DNA from: a virus
Reading direction: 5' to 3' (one strand)
IMG/VR virus record: IMGVR_UViG_3300030104_003662
Coordinates: 32,800-96,799 of that record
Length of the DNA: 64,000 nt
Position 1 is the first letter of the stretch. Each line of letters starts with the position of its first letter. The translations under genes and the position numbers were made by a program. Shown here in pieces: positions 1 through 8,050 of the stretch. The notes below the pieces were generated by a model. It was not told the DNA's origin and did not search any database. It worked only from the letters and a program-made list of their open reading frames with translations.

Positions 1-453
1 AGTCTTGACCACTTGGATACCATCTTCCAAAAGGTTTGGATTCGTGGTGGTAACCCGAAGGTTATGCTAACAGGATATGACACTCTAATGCGTATTCAGC
101 AACTTCTACAATCTCAACAGAGATTCATGGAGGAAAAGCGTGTTGTACCAACTTACAACGGTGTAAAAGGTGTACCGGGTGTTGAGGCTGGATTTATAGT
201 CGCAACTTACAACGGTGTCCCAATCATTCCATCTAAGGATGTACAAGCAGACGGCATTAGCAGAATCTACATGCTTGACACTGACTACCTATACTACAGT
301 ACTGCGAAACCAACTCAATACTTTGAGTCCGGTATCGAAACTGGAGACCCATTCGCTGTTAACAGACTAGGGCAAGAAGGACTTTACCGCACAATGGGTG
401 AAGTTTGGACTACTTTCTTTGGAGGTCAAGGTTCAATTCGTGACCTACAGTGA
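1..453 (+). CDS. HK97-fold major capsid protein, C-terminal part
   Basis: The gene is cut by the window edge; the frame is open from base 1 and ends with TGA at 453, giving about 150 residues. The segment with GVPIIPSKDV followed by ISRIYMLDTDYLYY and a short C-terminal tail is typical of the end of HK97-fold capsid subunits (A-domain strands and P-domain return). It would build the icosahedral head. The next gene follows after 35 bases with its own Shine-Dalgarno. Family call is by pattern; protease and portal genes expected upstream lie outside the window. Confidence 0.72.
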   Translation, partial: SLDHLDTIFQKVWIRGGNPKVMLTGYDTLMRIQQLLQSQQRFMEEKRVVPTYNGVKGVPGVEAGFIVATYNGVPIIPSKDVQADGISRIYMLDTDYLYYSTAKPTQYFESGIETGDPFAVNRLGQEGLYRTMGEVWTTFFGGQGSIRDLQ

Positions 454-488
454 GGATTAATGGTGGAAAATAAAGGAGATGAATAAAT

Positions 489-938
489 ATGGCACATAGT
501 AATTTAACAGTAACGACAACATACCTAGACATACCGATGGGTGGAAACACCCCCGGAGCACAGCAAAATGTTCCTGATGCAGACGGAACAGTAGGGGCTA
601 ACACAGCATGGTTATCCGGTACAGCAGCAGCAGGGACATACCCCGGCGCATTAACTGGATTCCAAGCGGCTAACACAAGTAGTAACAAACCAGTGACTGG
701 ACTAAGAATGATTTCAGTTATGGTAACAGGTGATACAGGAACAACACAGGTATTTGATGTCAATGCATATGATAGCGGATTAAGTAAGATTTATGCGCTT
801 ATCAACTTGACAAACAACACTGACACTGACGAGTCTTTAGCAGCAGCAGCAACAACTGTCGCTCACGAAACCGGACTTCTAACCTTCACTGTTGGCGGAG
901 CAACTGACACAACTTTGATTACATTAATCGCAGGTTGA
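489..938 (+). CDS. Small virion protein, possible capsid decoration protein
   Basis: 149 residues, ATG start after AAAGGAGATGAA (Shine-Dalgarno, 9 bases upstream). The protein is rich in Thr, Ala, Gly and Asn with alternating hydrophobic residues and no charged clusters, as expected of an all-beta surface protein. It sits directly behind the capsid gene, where tailed viruses often encode a head decoration or cementing protein. I recognise no family; decoration role is inference from position only. Confidence 0.5.
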   Translation: MAHSNLTVTTTYLDIPMGGNTPGAQQNVPDADGTVGANTAWLSGTAAAGTYPGALTGFQAANTSSNKPVTGLRMISVMVTGDTGTTQVFDVNAYDSGLSKIYALINLTNNTDTDESLAAAATTVAHETGLLTFTVGGATDTTLITLIAG

Positions 939-949
939 GGTGATTCGAC

Positions 950-1348
950 TTGCCTACAGTAACCTTTCTAGGACCAATGATGTATCGTCGTAAGAGCGAT
1001 GTATCAGGTCAATGGGTAAGGGGAGAGCCTGTTGAAGTTAGTCAGGAATGGCTAAATAAACACAGAGTCAGAATGTCACCTGAAACCTTCAAGATAGAAG
1101 GAGACGAAGGTGTAACAGTAGACGCTGGTAACGACGGACTCCCTGATAGTGGCTGGACTAAAAAAGACATAGGCGCATGGCTTAAAGGAAAAGGTGAAGT
1201 TGTAAGTGGATATACTACCAAGAGCAAGTTGCTCGACATGGTAAAGACCACTCTCAACCCACCTGCTCCTGAGCCGGAACCAGTAGTCGAAGAAGTCCCA
1301 GTCGAAGAGGCAGTTGAAGAACAAGATATAATAGGAGATGAAGAATAA
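950..1348 (+). CDS. Capsid-proximal protein with C-terminal SAP/HeH-like domain
   Basis: 132 residues from a TTG start with GAGGTGAT six bases upstream. Residues about 65-100 (WTKKDIGAWLKGKG, then TKSKLLDMV) have the helix-extension-helix spacing of SAP/LEM-like or Rho-N-like motifs that bind nucleic acid. The tail after residue 105 is Pro/Glu/Val-rich and acidic. Small proteins with such a motif directly after the capsid gene are common in head-tail viruses. Function in head completion or DNA contact is inferred. The stop TAA overlaps the next ATG by one base. Confidence 0.55.
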   Translation: MPTVTFLGPMMYRRKSDVSGQWVRGEPVEVSQEWLNKHRVRMSPETFKIEGDEGVTVDAGNDGLPDSGWTKKDIGAWLKGKGEVVSGYTTKSKLLDMVKTTLNPPAPEPEPVVEEVPVEEAVEEQDIIGDEE

Positions 1349-1671
1349 TGGCAGTAACAATAGACGCAAGACCAAGTTATTTTGGTGACAGAATGATAGT
1401 AACAGGCTCATATGAAGCAACGGACACATCAATAGATTTGGGTAGTTTGCTTGCAAGTATTGACGCAGTAATAGTTAATCCGATAGCAGCAGGTAACCTT
1501 GCAAAAGTTCAGCATATAGACATCGCTGGTGGCACATCATATGCAGCAGTAGATTTGACTTTGCCCGGAGATATGGCTACTTTCGCTGGCACTACAATTA
1601 CTATAAGTGTCGGTGCAGTAGGGCACAATACCACTGGTGGAACATTCTTAGCAATAGGTCGCCGCTCTTGA
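1348..1671 (+). CDS. Small beta-rich virion protein, unknown
   Basis: 107 residues; ATG overlaps the previous stop (TAATG) and GGAGATGA lies nine bases upstream, so the two genes are translationally coupled. Sequence is Gly/Ala/Thr/Ile-rich with a run of predicted beta strands (IDLGSLLASIDAVIV, AVDLTLPGDMATF). No family recognised. Its place between capsid and connector genes suggests a minor head protein. Confidence 0.5.
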   Translation: MAVTIDARPSYFGDRMIVTGSYEATDTSIDLGSLLASIDAVIVNPIAAGNLAKVQHIDIAGGTSYAAVDLTLPGDMATFAGTTITISVGAVGHNTTGGTFLAIGRRS

Positions 1672-1682
1672 GGTGACGACTG

Positions 1683-1889
1683 ATGGGTAGTGCAAACTTA
1701 GCAGCATTAAAGTCTAAAGTGGTAGGACCTCTATCACCGGCTGACTTTTCAGGCGCTACAGCAATCCAAACTGCACTTGATGCAGGTTTTGACGCAGTGA
1801 CAGATGCTGATACAGCAGATACGATAGTTGGTATTGAAATGCTCAATGTCTTGGGAAATGCTTATTTGGTAATCATTTACAAGGCTTGA
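1683..1889 (+). CDS. Small Ala-rich protein in head operon
   Basis: 68 residues with a good Shine-Dalgarno (GAGGTGAC) before the ATG. The sequence is Ala/Asp/Thr-rich and ends in a hydrophobic strand (AYLVIIYKA). No recognisable domain. Kept because of its ribosome site, its tight packing between coupled genes and codon use like its neighbours. Confidence 0.45.
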   Translation: MGSANLAALKSKVVGPLSPADFSGATAIQTALDAGFDAVTDADTADTIVGIEMLNVLGNAYLVIIYKA

Positions 1890-1899
1890 GTGGGATAAT

Positions 1900-2184
1900 A
1901 TGGAGTCTAACGACAACCTTGACTTGAATGACATTGAGCGCTTGCAGAAGCGTGGTATTAGGCTTAACGAGTCTTATGGAGCATCGGTAAGAACTGATGA
2001 AGATAATCCACTTGCAGGTTTGACATTAAAGCAACGCAACCGTAATAAGAACGCTGGTGATGTGTTAAACATTGGTAGTGGGACTAGATGCAAGCACTGT
2101 GGTATGCTTTATTTCTGCTGGGTAGATACCTGTAGAACATGTGGTAAGCAAGTAGATTTTAATTTAGGGAGTAGAGAACAATGA
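1900..2184 (+). CDS. Small zinc-ribbon protein
   Basis: 94 residues. The C-terminal third carries CKHCGMLYFCWVDTCRTCG, a pair of CxxC knuckles typical of a zinc ribbon; the first 60 residues are polar and probably helical. The stop overlaps the next ATG (ATGA). A zinc-ribbon mini-protein inside a structural operon is unusual; it may be an assembly factor or minor head protein. Function unknown. Confidence 0.55.
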   Translation: MESNDNLDLNDIERLQKRGIRLNESYGASVRTDEDNPLAGLTLKQRNRNKNAGDVLNIGSGTRCKHCGMLYFCWVDTCRTCGKQVDFNLGSREQ

Positions 2185-2624
2185 CAGTTTATATTTTGAA
2201 ACAACCCAATCCACACCGTCAAAAGATATTAGTCGACGGTAAGCCAACTAGATTAGGAAGGTGGGCTAATAGAAAAGCAGCAAAGGCTGTTGGAGAACTT
2301 GGAGGAGACCGTGCAGGTCCTGACTGGCAAATGGCTCGTGATAATTTAATCCAAGAAGCGATGGCTAATCCACAAGCACACGGTATTGAGTTCTTAGATG
2401 GAGTGCCCGAAGGTGCCCAAGAACCACAAATGAATCAACCTAATGTCACAAGTGAAGAACAAACCGCAATAGAGCAAGGCTATCCACCCGAAGCAGCGGC
2501 ACCTGCTCCAAGCGAGCCTCCTCACGGAGGTCACCCTGACTTTATGTATCGCAAGTCGTTTGATGACGCTTGGTCTATTTTGAAACAACAGGGTTATTCA
2601 AGTGGTAACGCTTGGCTAAGGTGA
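2181..2624 (+). CDS. Basic/Pro-rich protein with C-terminal DDAWSILK motif
   Basis: 147 residues, coupled to the preceding gene by ATGA. The N-terminal 45 residues are basic (PHRQKILVDGKP, WANRKAAKAV), the middle is Pro/Glu-rich and likely disordered, and the C-terminus holds an amphipathic helix with FDDAWSILK followed by GYSSGNAWLR. A similar short helix opens the protein at 54,557. Such a layout (disordered body plus short docking helix) fits a scaffold or adaptor, which is inference only. Confidence 0.5.
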   Translation: MTVYILKQPNPHRQKILVDGKPTRLGRWANRKAAKAVGELGGDRAGPDWQMARDNLIQEAMANPQAHGIEFLDGVPEGAQEPQMNQPNVTSEEQTAIEQGYPPEAAAPAPSEPPHGGHPDFMYRKSFDDAWSILKQQGYSSGNAWLR

Positions 2625-2636
2625 GGGGAATGAGAT

Positions 2637-4316
2637 ATGCCAGCAGTATTTTCACCCGGCGAGCCTGAGACTCGGCCTCTTGACCCTGCTGGAATTGTAT
2701 ATACTAGTGCTCAGAAAGTAGCAGACTTACTTGGTATTGGACCGAGTGAAGCAGTGTTGGCTAGTGCTGACACTGTCGCTAACGCTGTGTTTGTGACTGG
2801 TGCGGATTACCGAGCACATGGCTTTTCAGTAGGAGACACTATCCTAGTTTACAGTGACGCATACCCTATTGGTTTTACGGGGGAAATCACTACTATTGTT
2901 AGTGGAGGTAACAATGGCGTAAAACTTAATCTAATTGACATAAATGGTACCGGTAGTCCTACGATTGCTTCGCATGTTGACTTGATAGATGTAGCGGTAG
3001 CAGACAATACCTATGTTCAAAACCAAGCATCATTTACCAACGGCAAGACTCGTGGAATGAAGAAGTCTATAGTCGAACAGCGTATTCTTGAAGTACAAGA
3101 CCGCATTGATAATATCACTCACAATGCTTGGAGACCTTATCTCGTAAGCGCAGAGTATGTCAACTTTGATACTTACAAGCCTTATAGAAGACGATACTAT
3201 ACTGATTATGTAGGTACTACCCCCCTATTGTTTAGGAATGTTCAGCAAATCTTGAGGCTTGAAGTATGGCAAGGTGATGATTATAGAGAACTGGCTGGTG
3301 CAGAGGCAAGGCTGGAGATTGTAGACTATACTGCACTAGCCAGTGATGCAATTTACTTATCTCCCGGCGGTGGAGGGTTTGCTAAATTAGCAGTTGGAAC
3401 TGGCACTCAGCAATGGGAATCTAATTACAATAGCGTAACAACTGCTCAAAACCTTGCAGACTTAATCAATAAAGAGGACAGAACTAACAGAGGCGCTGTG
3501 AGTTTTACTACCGCTACTGCTGCTTCGGGCAATGCTAGTCCGGGTGGAACAACTTACACGCAGCCCGGAGCATCGGGAAATGTAAATATAAATGTCAATG
3601 ATGAGTTTTTGGCTACGGCCAATGCAGATTACGGTAATGGTACATTGAAAATAACTAGTCTTCAACAAACAAAAGGAGGGGAAACATCAACTATCGCCCT
3701 TAGCGATGAAACTAATTTAACTATTTCTCAGACTAACATTGCTACTGCAAGTGGCGTGATAAATGCTACGCCCGGTGATGGTAGTTACACTATTACATTT
3801 TCAGATTCTTCTTCTTTCAAAGAGTTTGGGATTGTTAGGGCTGTAGATACAGAGGGTGGAGTAACTATCATAGGTTATACTGCTAACAGCGGCACTGTGC
3901 TGAGCGGAGGGTACCTGCTCCACGGTACTTTCACTGATGACGAAACACTTACTTGGACTCAACATTGCTTCAAGACTGACATAGGGCAGTACTCTGACGC
4001 TGGTGGTGACCAAGCCCGTCTTAGGGACTGGTGGTTAGATTCAGAGATGGGTATCATTTACTTCAACAACTCATACCCGTTCTTTGAGTGGAATGCAGTT
4101 AAGGTCTCTTATATCTATGGCGAACGCTATCTTGAGAAAGCAATTGAAGAGGCCGCTACTAAGTTAGTGGCTGCTGACTTACTTATGTCCGATGACCGTT
4201 CTGTACTTATTCCCGAAGGCTCTCAGAATGTAGACCTCGGCTCTAAGATTCAACTTTACCGCAAGGAGGCAGAGACTATTTTGCAAAGATATAAGGAAAT
4301 AGTGGTGTTTGCATGA
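2637..4316 (+). CDS. Head-tail connector (gp6-like adaptor) with a large beta insertion
   Basis: 559 residues, ATG after GTGAGGGGAATGAG. The C-terminal 80 residues (VKVSYIYGERYLEKAIEEAATKLVAADLL and the following helices) match the signature of phage gp6/gp8-type head-tail connectors, where a tyrosine-rich strand is followed by alpha helices forming the ring. Residues about 125-220 look like the rest of that helical core. About 230 residues of Gly/Thr/Ser-rich beta sequence are inserted between, making the protein several times the usual 100-200 residues. It would seat under the portal. Good for the C-terminus, weaker for the whole. Confidence 0.55.
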   Translation: MPAVFSPGEPETRPLDPAGIVYTSAQKVADLLGIGPSEAVLASADTVANAVFVTGADYRAHGFSVGDTILVYSDAYPIGFTGEITTIVSGGNNGVKLNLIDINGTGSPTIASHVDLIDVAVADNTYVQNQASFTNGKTRGMKKSIVEQRILEVQDRIDNITHNAWRPYLVSAEYVNFDTYKPYRRRYYTDYVGTTPLLFRNVQQILRLEVWQGDDYRELAGAEARLEIVDYTALASDAIYLSPGGGGFAKLAVGTGTQQWESNYNSVTTAQNLADLINKEDRTNRGAVSFTTATAASGNASPGGTTYTQPGASGNVNINVNDEFLATANADYGNGTLKITSLQQTKGGETSTIALSDETNLTISQTNIATASGVINATPGDGSYTITFSDSSSFKEFGIVRAVDTEGGVTIIGYTANSGTVLSGGYLLHGTFTDDETLTWTQHCFKTDIGQYSDAGGDQARLRDWWLDSEMGIIYFNNSYPFFEWNAVKVSYIYGERYLEKAIEEAATKLVAADLLMSDDRSVLIPEGSQNVDLGSKIQLYRKEAETILQRYKEIVVFA

Positions 4317-4786
4317 CGGCGACATGGAAAGAAGCACTCGATGTCGTTATTGATGTACTCAAAGATAACTACTCTTCTAGCAACACTGGTTCTTGGAACA
4401 GAGCAAATACTGATAACATTCGACCAGTAGTAATTGATGTAGCAGACGAAGGGCCTGAGCGTGGTAAGCGTTTAGACTTGCAGCGTAGCGATTACATAGT
4501 ATGTTATGAAACAGCCCTTAATGAAGAAGTACCTGACTTATTCTATAACTTCACAACAACTCGTACTAATATCACAGTAGATATTCGTACATCCAAAGGC
4601 CGTTCTCGTTTGCGTAAAATGGAAAATGAAATGAGAAGAGTAATCCATAACAGTCGAAAAGGAGATGGTGTTAATTTTGACCGCATGGTTATGAAAACAC
4701 GCACTGATTTAAGCGACAGGACTAAAAAATTATTCCGTCACACATTCCAAGTAGAAGTCGTAGTACTTGCGGAGTTGATACCATGA
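4313..4786 (+). CDS. Tail-completion / tail-terminator-like protein
   Basis: 157 residues, ATGA-coupled to the connector and to the next gene. The order connector, this gene, tail tube is where siphoviruses encode head-closure and tail-terminator proteins. The sequence has an N-terminal helix, a YIVCYE strand, a TNITVDIRT strand and a long basic helix (RLRKMENEMRRVI), then a C-terminal strand FQVEVVVLAE, compatible with the alpha/beta terminator fold. Assignment rests on order and secondary-structure pattern, not on a strong motif. Confidence 0.45.
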   Translation: MTATWKEALDVVIDVLKDNYSSSNTGSWNRANTDNIRPVVIDVADEGPERGKRLDLQRSDYIVCYETALNEEVPDLFYNFTTTRTNITVDIRTSKGRSRLRKMENEMRRVIHNSRKGDGVNFDRMVMKTRTDLSDRTKKLFRHTFQVEVVVLAELIP

Positions 4787-6852
4787 GTGGGTTTGGAGCG
4801 CATTACAAAGGAGATGTCTCAGAAGTTACTATGGGACATGAGACAGGCTTGCACTTAGAGCATGGTCAACCTTTGACATTCAATGCCACTAACTACACAG
4901 ACTATACAGAAATTGTATTCGCAACTGCAATCGGTAGTGTAAATGGTACGGTGGGTCGCCACAGTACTACAGGTATTTTGTCTGTACCAGTCGGTATGTT
5001 GATTGGAGCAAAGTTAACTTTCCATGGTAGTAATACATCAGGAGGCTTTTCTCCTTATTACTACGAAGCACTTAATGGTAGAATACACAGTATAGTAGAC
5101 CATACGCTTGACACTGTTACTAAAATAAAAATTGTACCTGCACTTGGTGCGGCTGTTACTGGTGCAACTAATGACATAATTTCCATTCACTCTTTGGGCA
5201 TGCCTACTATCACAGCAAGTACTGATTTTTCTATAAATGCTCAGGCTAAATTATCCAAAGAGTTTAGTCTAATAGACCAATTCGTAGGATTGGCTTCGTT
5301 TATGACACTACCTGATACCACAGTTGATATTCACAAATACCATGTCGTAGGGCTTGGTAGACAGGCAGCAGTACAGCAAACAGGCAAGGTGCATCATATG
5401 GGCGGTGCGCTTGAAATGCCATTACATAGCCCTCGTTGGTTATATTACAGTCTCGGTAGAGAAGTCGTAGACGCTTACAACTGCGGTAGGCTTCAAGGTA
5501 CAGACCAAACAGATTTCACTTACACAGTGTCTCCGGGTCAAACCTACATTGACATTCCTGACTTAGGGTTTGGTAGCCTCCCTTCCGGCGCAAGCGCTTT
5601 CAATCTTACAGCAGGTGACCCGGATTACATAATCGGTAAATACATTCTAATCAAAGACACTACGAGAAGCCCTACTACGACATACAAGGCTCCTGAATTA
5701 GATACTAACAAGTATTGGCCCCCTGCCAGTGGTGGTAGTTTAGCCTCCGATGCTCATCACTTTGAGTGGGCAGAAACAAGCGAGTGCAGACGCATAGTTG
5801 CAGTTGAGGCTTTAGCCAGTGGCTTTAGAGTATTCGTAGATGACCCTTGGCAATTTGCTCACTCAAACGACCCTGTTGGAATTAGAGTATACGACGCAAC
5901 GGGAGACCAAGGCCCTCACATATTATCTTCTAAATTAATCAAATGGCCTGTGAGAAAATTGTTCTTTTCAGCAGACACCATTCCTTCTTTCTGCGTAGAG
6001 CATAGTATTAGAAACAGAGATGTAGGTTCTTATTCTGCTGAAACAGGCGCTGGCGTAAATGCACCGGGCGGCTCGACAGATAGTAAACAATTGACTCGTA
6101 TCTTTAGAGGCTGCAAAGTAGTAGAATGGGAATTATCATCTACCGTTGATGCTGAATTAAAGTATAGGTGTATCTTTGATGCGCTTTCCTGTTATACAGA
6201 TACAGGTCGTTTAGAATCTGCAAATCAAGGTGACCGTTATAATTCTCACCGCATGTTCCAAAACACGGCTACTGATGAAACTTCAAGGAAAGCATCAGGT
6301 ATTGCTACTGGAACTGAAAAACCATTTATGTTTTACAATGGTAGTGTAGAAGCATTTGGCTCTAGTTTAGGATTTATCAGTGCTTTTGAATTAAGAGGCA
6401 AAACTGGTGTAGAAGTATTTCATACAATCCAAAGCAACCCAGTTGCAGAGAGCACAGATACCGGTACAGGACTAAGTCTCAAGCAAGTACCTTATGGTGG
6501 TACTAGAAACGCTTCTATTATTCGTGAAGGTCGTGAAGAGTTTGAGATGGAAATAGATGTAGTCTTAACTGATGCTACACTATTCCACCAATTAAGAACT
6601 CACATTGAACAGAGCGGCACAGTAGGTTCCACTGGAAACTTAATCCACCTTTACTTCACTAAACCGGCGACAGCAACTGCTGACATTTCTGCTAACACCG
6701 CCGCTCAGTCTATGAGGATATTATTAGATGATTATATTATTACCGCAGCACCTATACCTGTCCCTGATGACAAGGGATTGTTGCATTCTAAAATTAGGCT
6801 AGAGCCTAGGAACCTAAAAGTCATAAGCGAAGATACGCTTTACCACTGTTGA
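4783..6852 (+). CDS. Tail tube (major tail) protein, enlarged
   Basis: 689 residues, ATGA-coupled. The position after the tail-completion gene and before tail chaperones is that of the major tail protein. The C-terminal 150 residues (EEFEMEIDVVLTDATLFHQLRTHIEQ, then SMRILLDDYIITAAP and a final strand IRLEPRNLKVI) resemble the end of tube subunits, where a ring-forming beta barrel closes. The N-terminal part also looks like barrel strands. The 400-residue middle is extra beta material, probably exposed decoration. Typical tube proteins have 150-400 residues. Confidence 0.5.
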   Translation: MSGFGAHYKGDVSEVTMGHETGLHLEHGQPLTFNATNYTDYTEIVFATAIGSVNGTVGRHSTTGILSVPVGMLIGAKLTFHGSNTSGGFSPYYYEALNGRIHSIVDHTLDTVTKIKIVPALGAAVTGATNDIISIHSLGMPTITASTDFSINAQAKLSKEFSLIDQFVGLASFMTLPDTTVDIHKYHVVGLGRQAAVQQTGKVHHMGGALEMPLHSPRWLYYSLGREVVDAYNCGRLQGTDQTDFTYTVSPGQTYIDIPDLGFGSLPSGASAFNLTAGDPDYIIGKYILIKDTTRSPTTTYKAPELDTNKYWPPASGGSLASDAHHFEWAETSECRRIVAVEALASGFRVFVDDPWQFAHSNDPVGIRVYDATGDQGPHILSSKLIKWPVRKLFFSADTIPSFCVEHSIRNRDVGSYSAETGAGVNAPGGSTDSKQLTRIFRGCKVVEWELSSTVDAELKYRCIFDALSCYTDTGRLESANQGDRYNSHRMFQNTATDETSRKASGIATGTEKPFMFYNGSVEAFGSSLGFISAFELRGKTGVEVFHTIQSNPVAESTDTGTGLSLKQVPYGGTRNASIIREGREEFEMEIDVVLTDATLFHQLRTHIEQSGTVGSTGNLIHLYFTKPATATADISANTAAQSMRILLDDYIITAAPIPVPDDKGLLHSKIRLEPRNLKVISEDTLYHC

Positions 6853-6861
6853 GATGATACT

Positions 6862-7065
6862 ATGCCGTTGAAGATTTGGAAAAACCTTCACTCGCCTGTA
6901 GTAGATTTGGCAGAAGAAGAAGAAGAAGGAGGAGAATACCTCTTTGACCCCGAAGCAGGGAAAGCCAGCGACGACCCGTTCGCCCACCTTGCTAATGATG
7001 CCCCCTCAGAAGAGGCTGCATCAAATGATAAAGAAGTGAGTAAGTATGTCACCGAAGAAGAATAA
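6862..7065 (+). CDS. Small acidic protein before tail chaperones
   Basis: 67 residues, strongly acidic (EEEEEGGEY, TEEE at the end), no recognisable fold. It overlaps the next gene by 20 bases. It lies between the tail tube and chaperone-like frames and may be a small assembly cofactor. Function unknown. Confidence 0.4.
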   Translation: MPLKIWKNLHSPVVDLAEEEEEGGEYLFDPEAGKASDDPFAHLANDAPSEEAASNDKEVSKYVTEEE

Positions 7066-7360
7066 AATAAAAATAAATGGCCGACCTTTAGAAATTACAG
7101 CAAAACGCTTGACATTCTTTGATGTACAAGCAGTTGCGCCGTTACTTATGGATGGTACAATGGATTTCTCACAATACTGGAGACATGCTTTTGAAAAGTG
7201 GTTAGTCTGCGACGACTACATAGACATTGAAGGATTAACGCCTAGTGAAGGCCAAAGCCTTACTGCGCTGCTACCTGAACCTAGCGAAGTTATGGGTTGG
7301 CTAGTTTTTCGGGAAGCGAAGTTGGCAACATCAAACGGTTCGTCTACGGGAGAACAGTAA
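7046..7360 (+). CDS. Tail assembly chaperone, first frame (gpG-like)
   Basis: 104 residues, ATG with GAAGTGAG just upstream. It lies immediately before a -1 frame that overlaps it by about 75 bases, and then a tape-measure-like gene. This arrangement is that of lambda G/GT-type tail chaperones. Sequence begins with a strand (IKINGRPLEITAKRL) followed by helices, which fits the known fold. No strong motif; the call depends on context. Confidence 0.45.
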   Translation: MSPKKNKIKINGRPLEITAKRLTFFDVQAVAPLLMDGTMDFSQYWRHAFEKWLVCDDYIDIEGLTPSEGQSLTALLPEPSEVMGWLVFREAKLATSNGSSTGEQ

Positions 7361-7572
7361 CTGACCGGCTTCGCTTTCAAAAAGAAGGAATGGAATATCT
7401 ACTAATGACACACTACGGAATGGGAATAAAGGAGGTTAGAGATTTGGAGATAGATGATGCTAAGCAACTTTTGTATTGGGCACAGGCTATGCAGGGAGAA
7501 GAACAAGTCTCAGAAAACAAAGTCTACTTGGGGTATGACACTGTCCCACCACTGGAGGGGAGCCAATGGTAG
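7297..7572 (+). CDS. Tail chaperone, second frame (gpT-like, likely frameshift product)
   Basis: This frame is open from 7285 and lies at -1 to the preceding gene; the listed start is a TTG with no good Shine-Dalgarno, which argues for expression by frameshifting from the upstream frame rather than independent initiation. The C-terminal part (MEYLLMTHYGMGIKEVRDL, then YWAQAM) is helical, as in T-type extensions. A T-rich stretch at 7304-7309 is the only slip-prone run seen, but it is not a textbook heptamer in the right phase. An internal ATG at 7390 is an alternative start. Confidence 0.45.
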   Translation: MASFSGSEVGNIKRFVYGRTVTDRLRFQKEGMEYLLMTHYGMGIKEVRDLEIDDAKQLLYWAQAMQGEEQVSENKVYLGYDTVPPLEGSQW

Positions 7573-8048
7573 ATGGAGAAATTGACCCAAGGTCCGTCGA
7601 TGCGATGGAGAACTTTAAGAGATATAGTGAAGAAGCGCAGAAAAATATGAAAGCACTTCAAACCCAAATGGATAAGTTCACTAACAGTATGTCTATGACA
7701 AAGTCACACAGCACTGACCTTAGAGAATCACTTAGACAGATGGGCGGTATAGAGCCTTTCAAGCAAATGGAGGAATCTATTAAAGGAGTCCAAGAAGGTC
7801 TTGAAAAAACTATGACTGCTCGACAAGCGCCACAAGCACCTAGTGCAGAAAGACGATTACCAACTAAGGCGGGCGCACAAGAAGAGCAAAATAATGTTAC
7901 AGTTAATCTAAAGATAGATGTCAGCGGAATAACTGACAGAACAGATAAGCGAGCATTAGCCAAGGAAATTAGCGCTATGGTAACTAAAGAACTTCGTTCT
8001 AAAATCGGTGGACCGCTTAGCAGTAGCGGATTTAGTAGGAGTGGTTAA
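7566..8048 (+). CDS. Short tape-measure-like protein
   Basis: 160 residues, ATG behind CTGGAGGGG and overlapping the previous stop. Residues 10-85 are a near-continuous amphipathic helix with heptad spacing; residues 85-105 are Pro/Ala/Gln-rich; the end (VNLKIDVSGITDR, then helix ALAKEISAMVTKEL) resembles the C-terminus of phage tape-measure proteins. It follows the chaperone-like frames, the usual place of the tape measure. If it is the ruler, at about 0.15 nm per residue the tail would be only about 24 nm long. Could instead be a small baseplate protein. Confidence 0.4.
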   Translation: MVDGEIDPRSVDAMENFKRYSEEAQKNMKALQTQMDKFTNSMSMTKSHSTDLRESLRQMGGIEPFKQMEESIKGVQEGLEKTMTARQAPQAPSAERRLPTKAGAQEEQNNVTVNLKIDVSGITDRTDKRALAKEISAMVTKELRSKIGGPLSSSGFSRSG

Positions 8049-8050
8049 GT

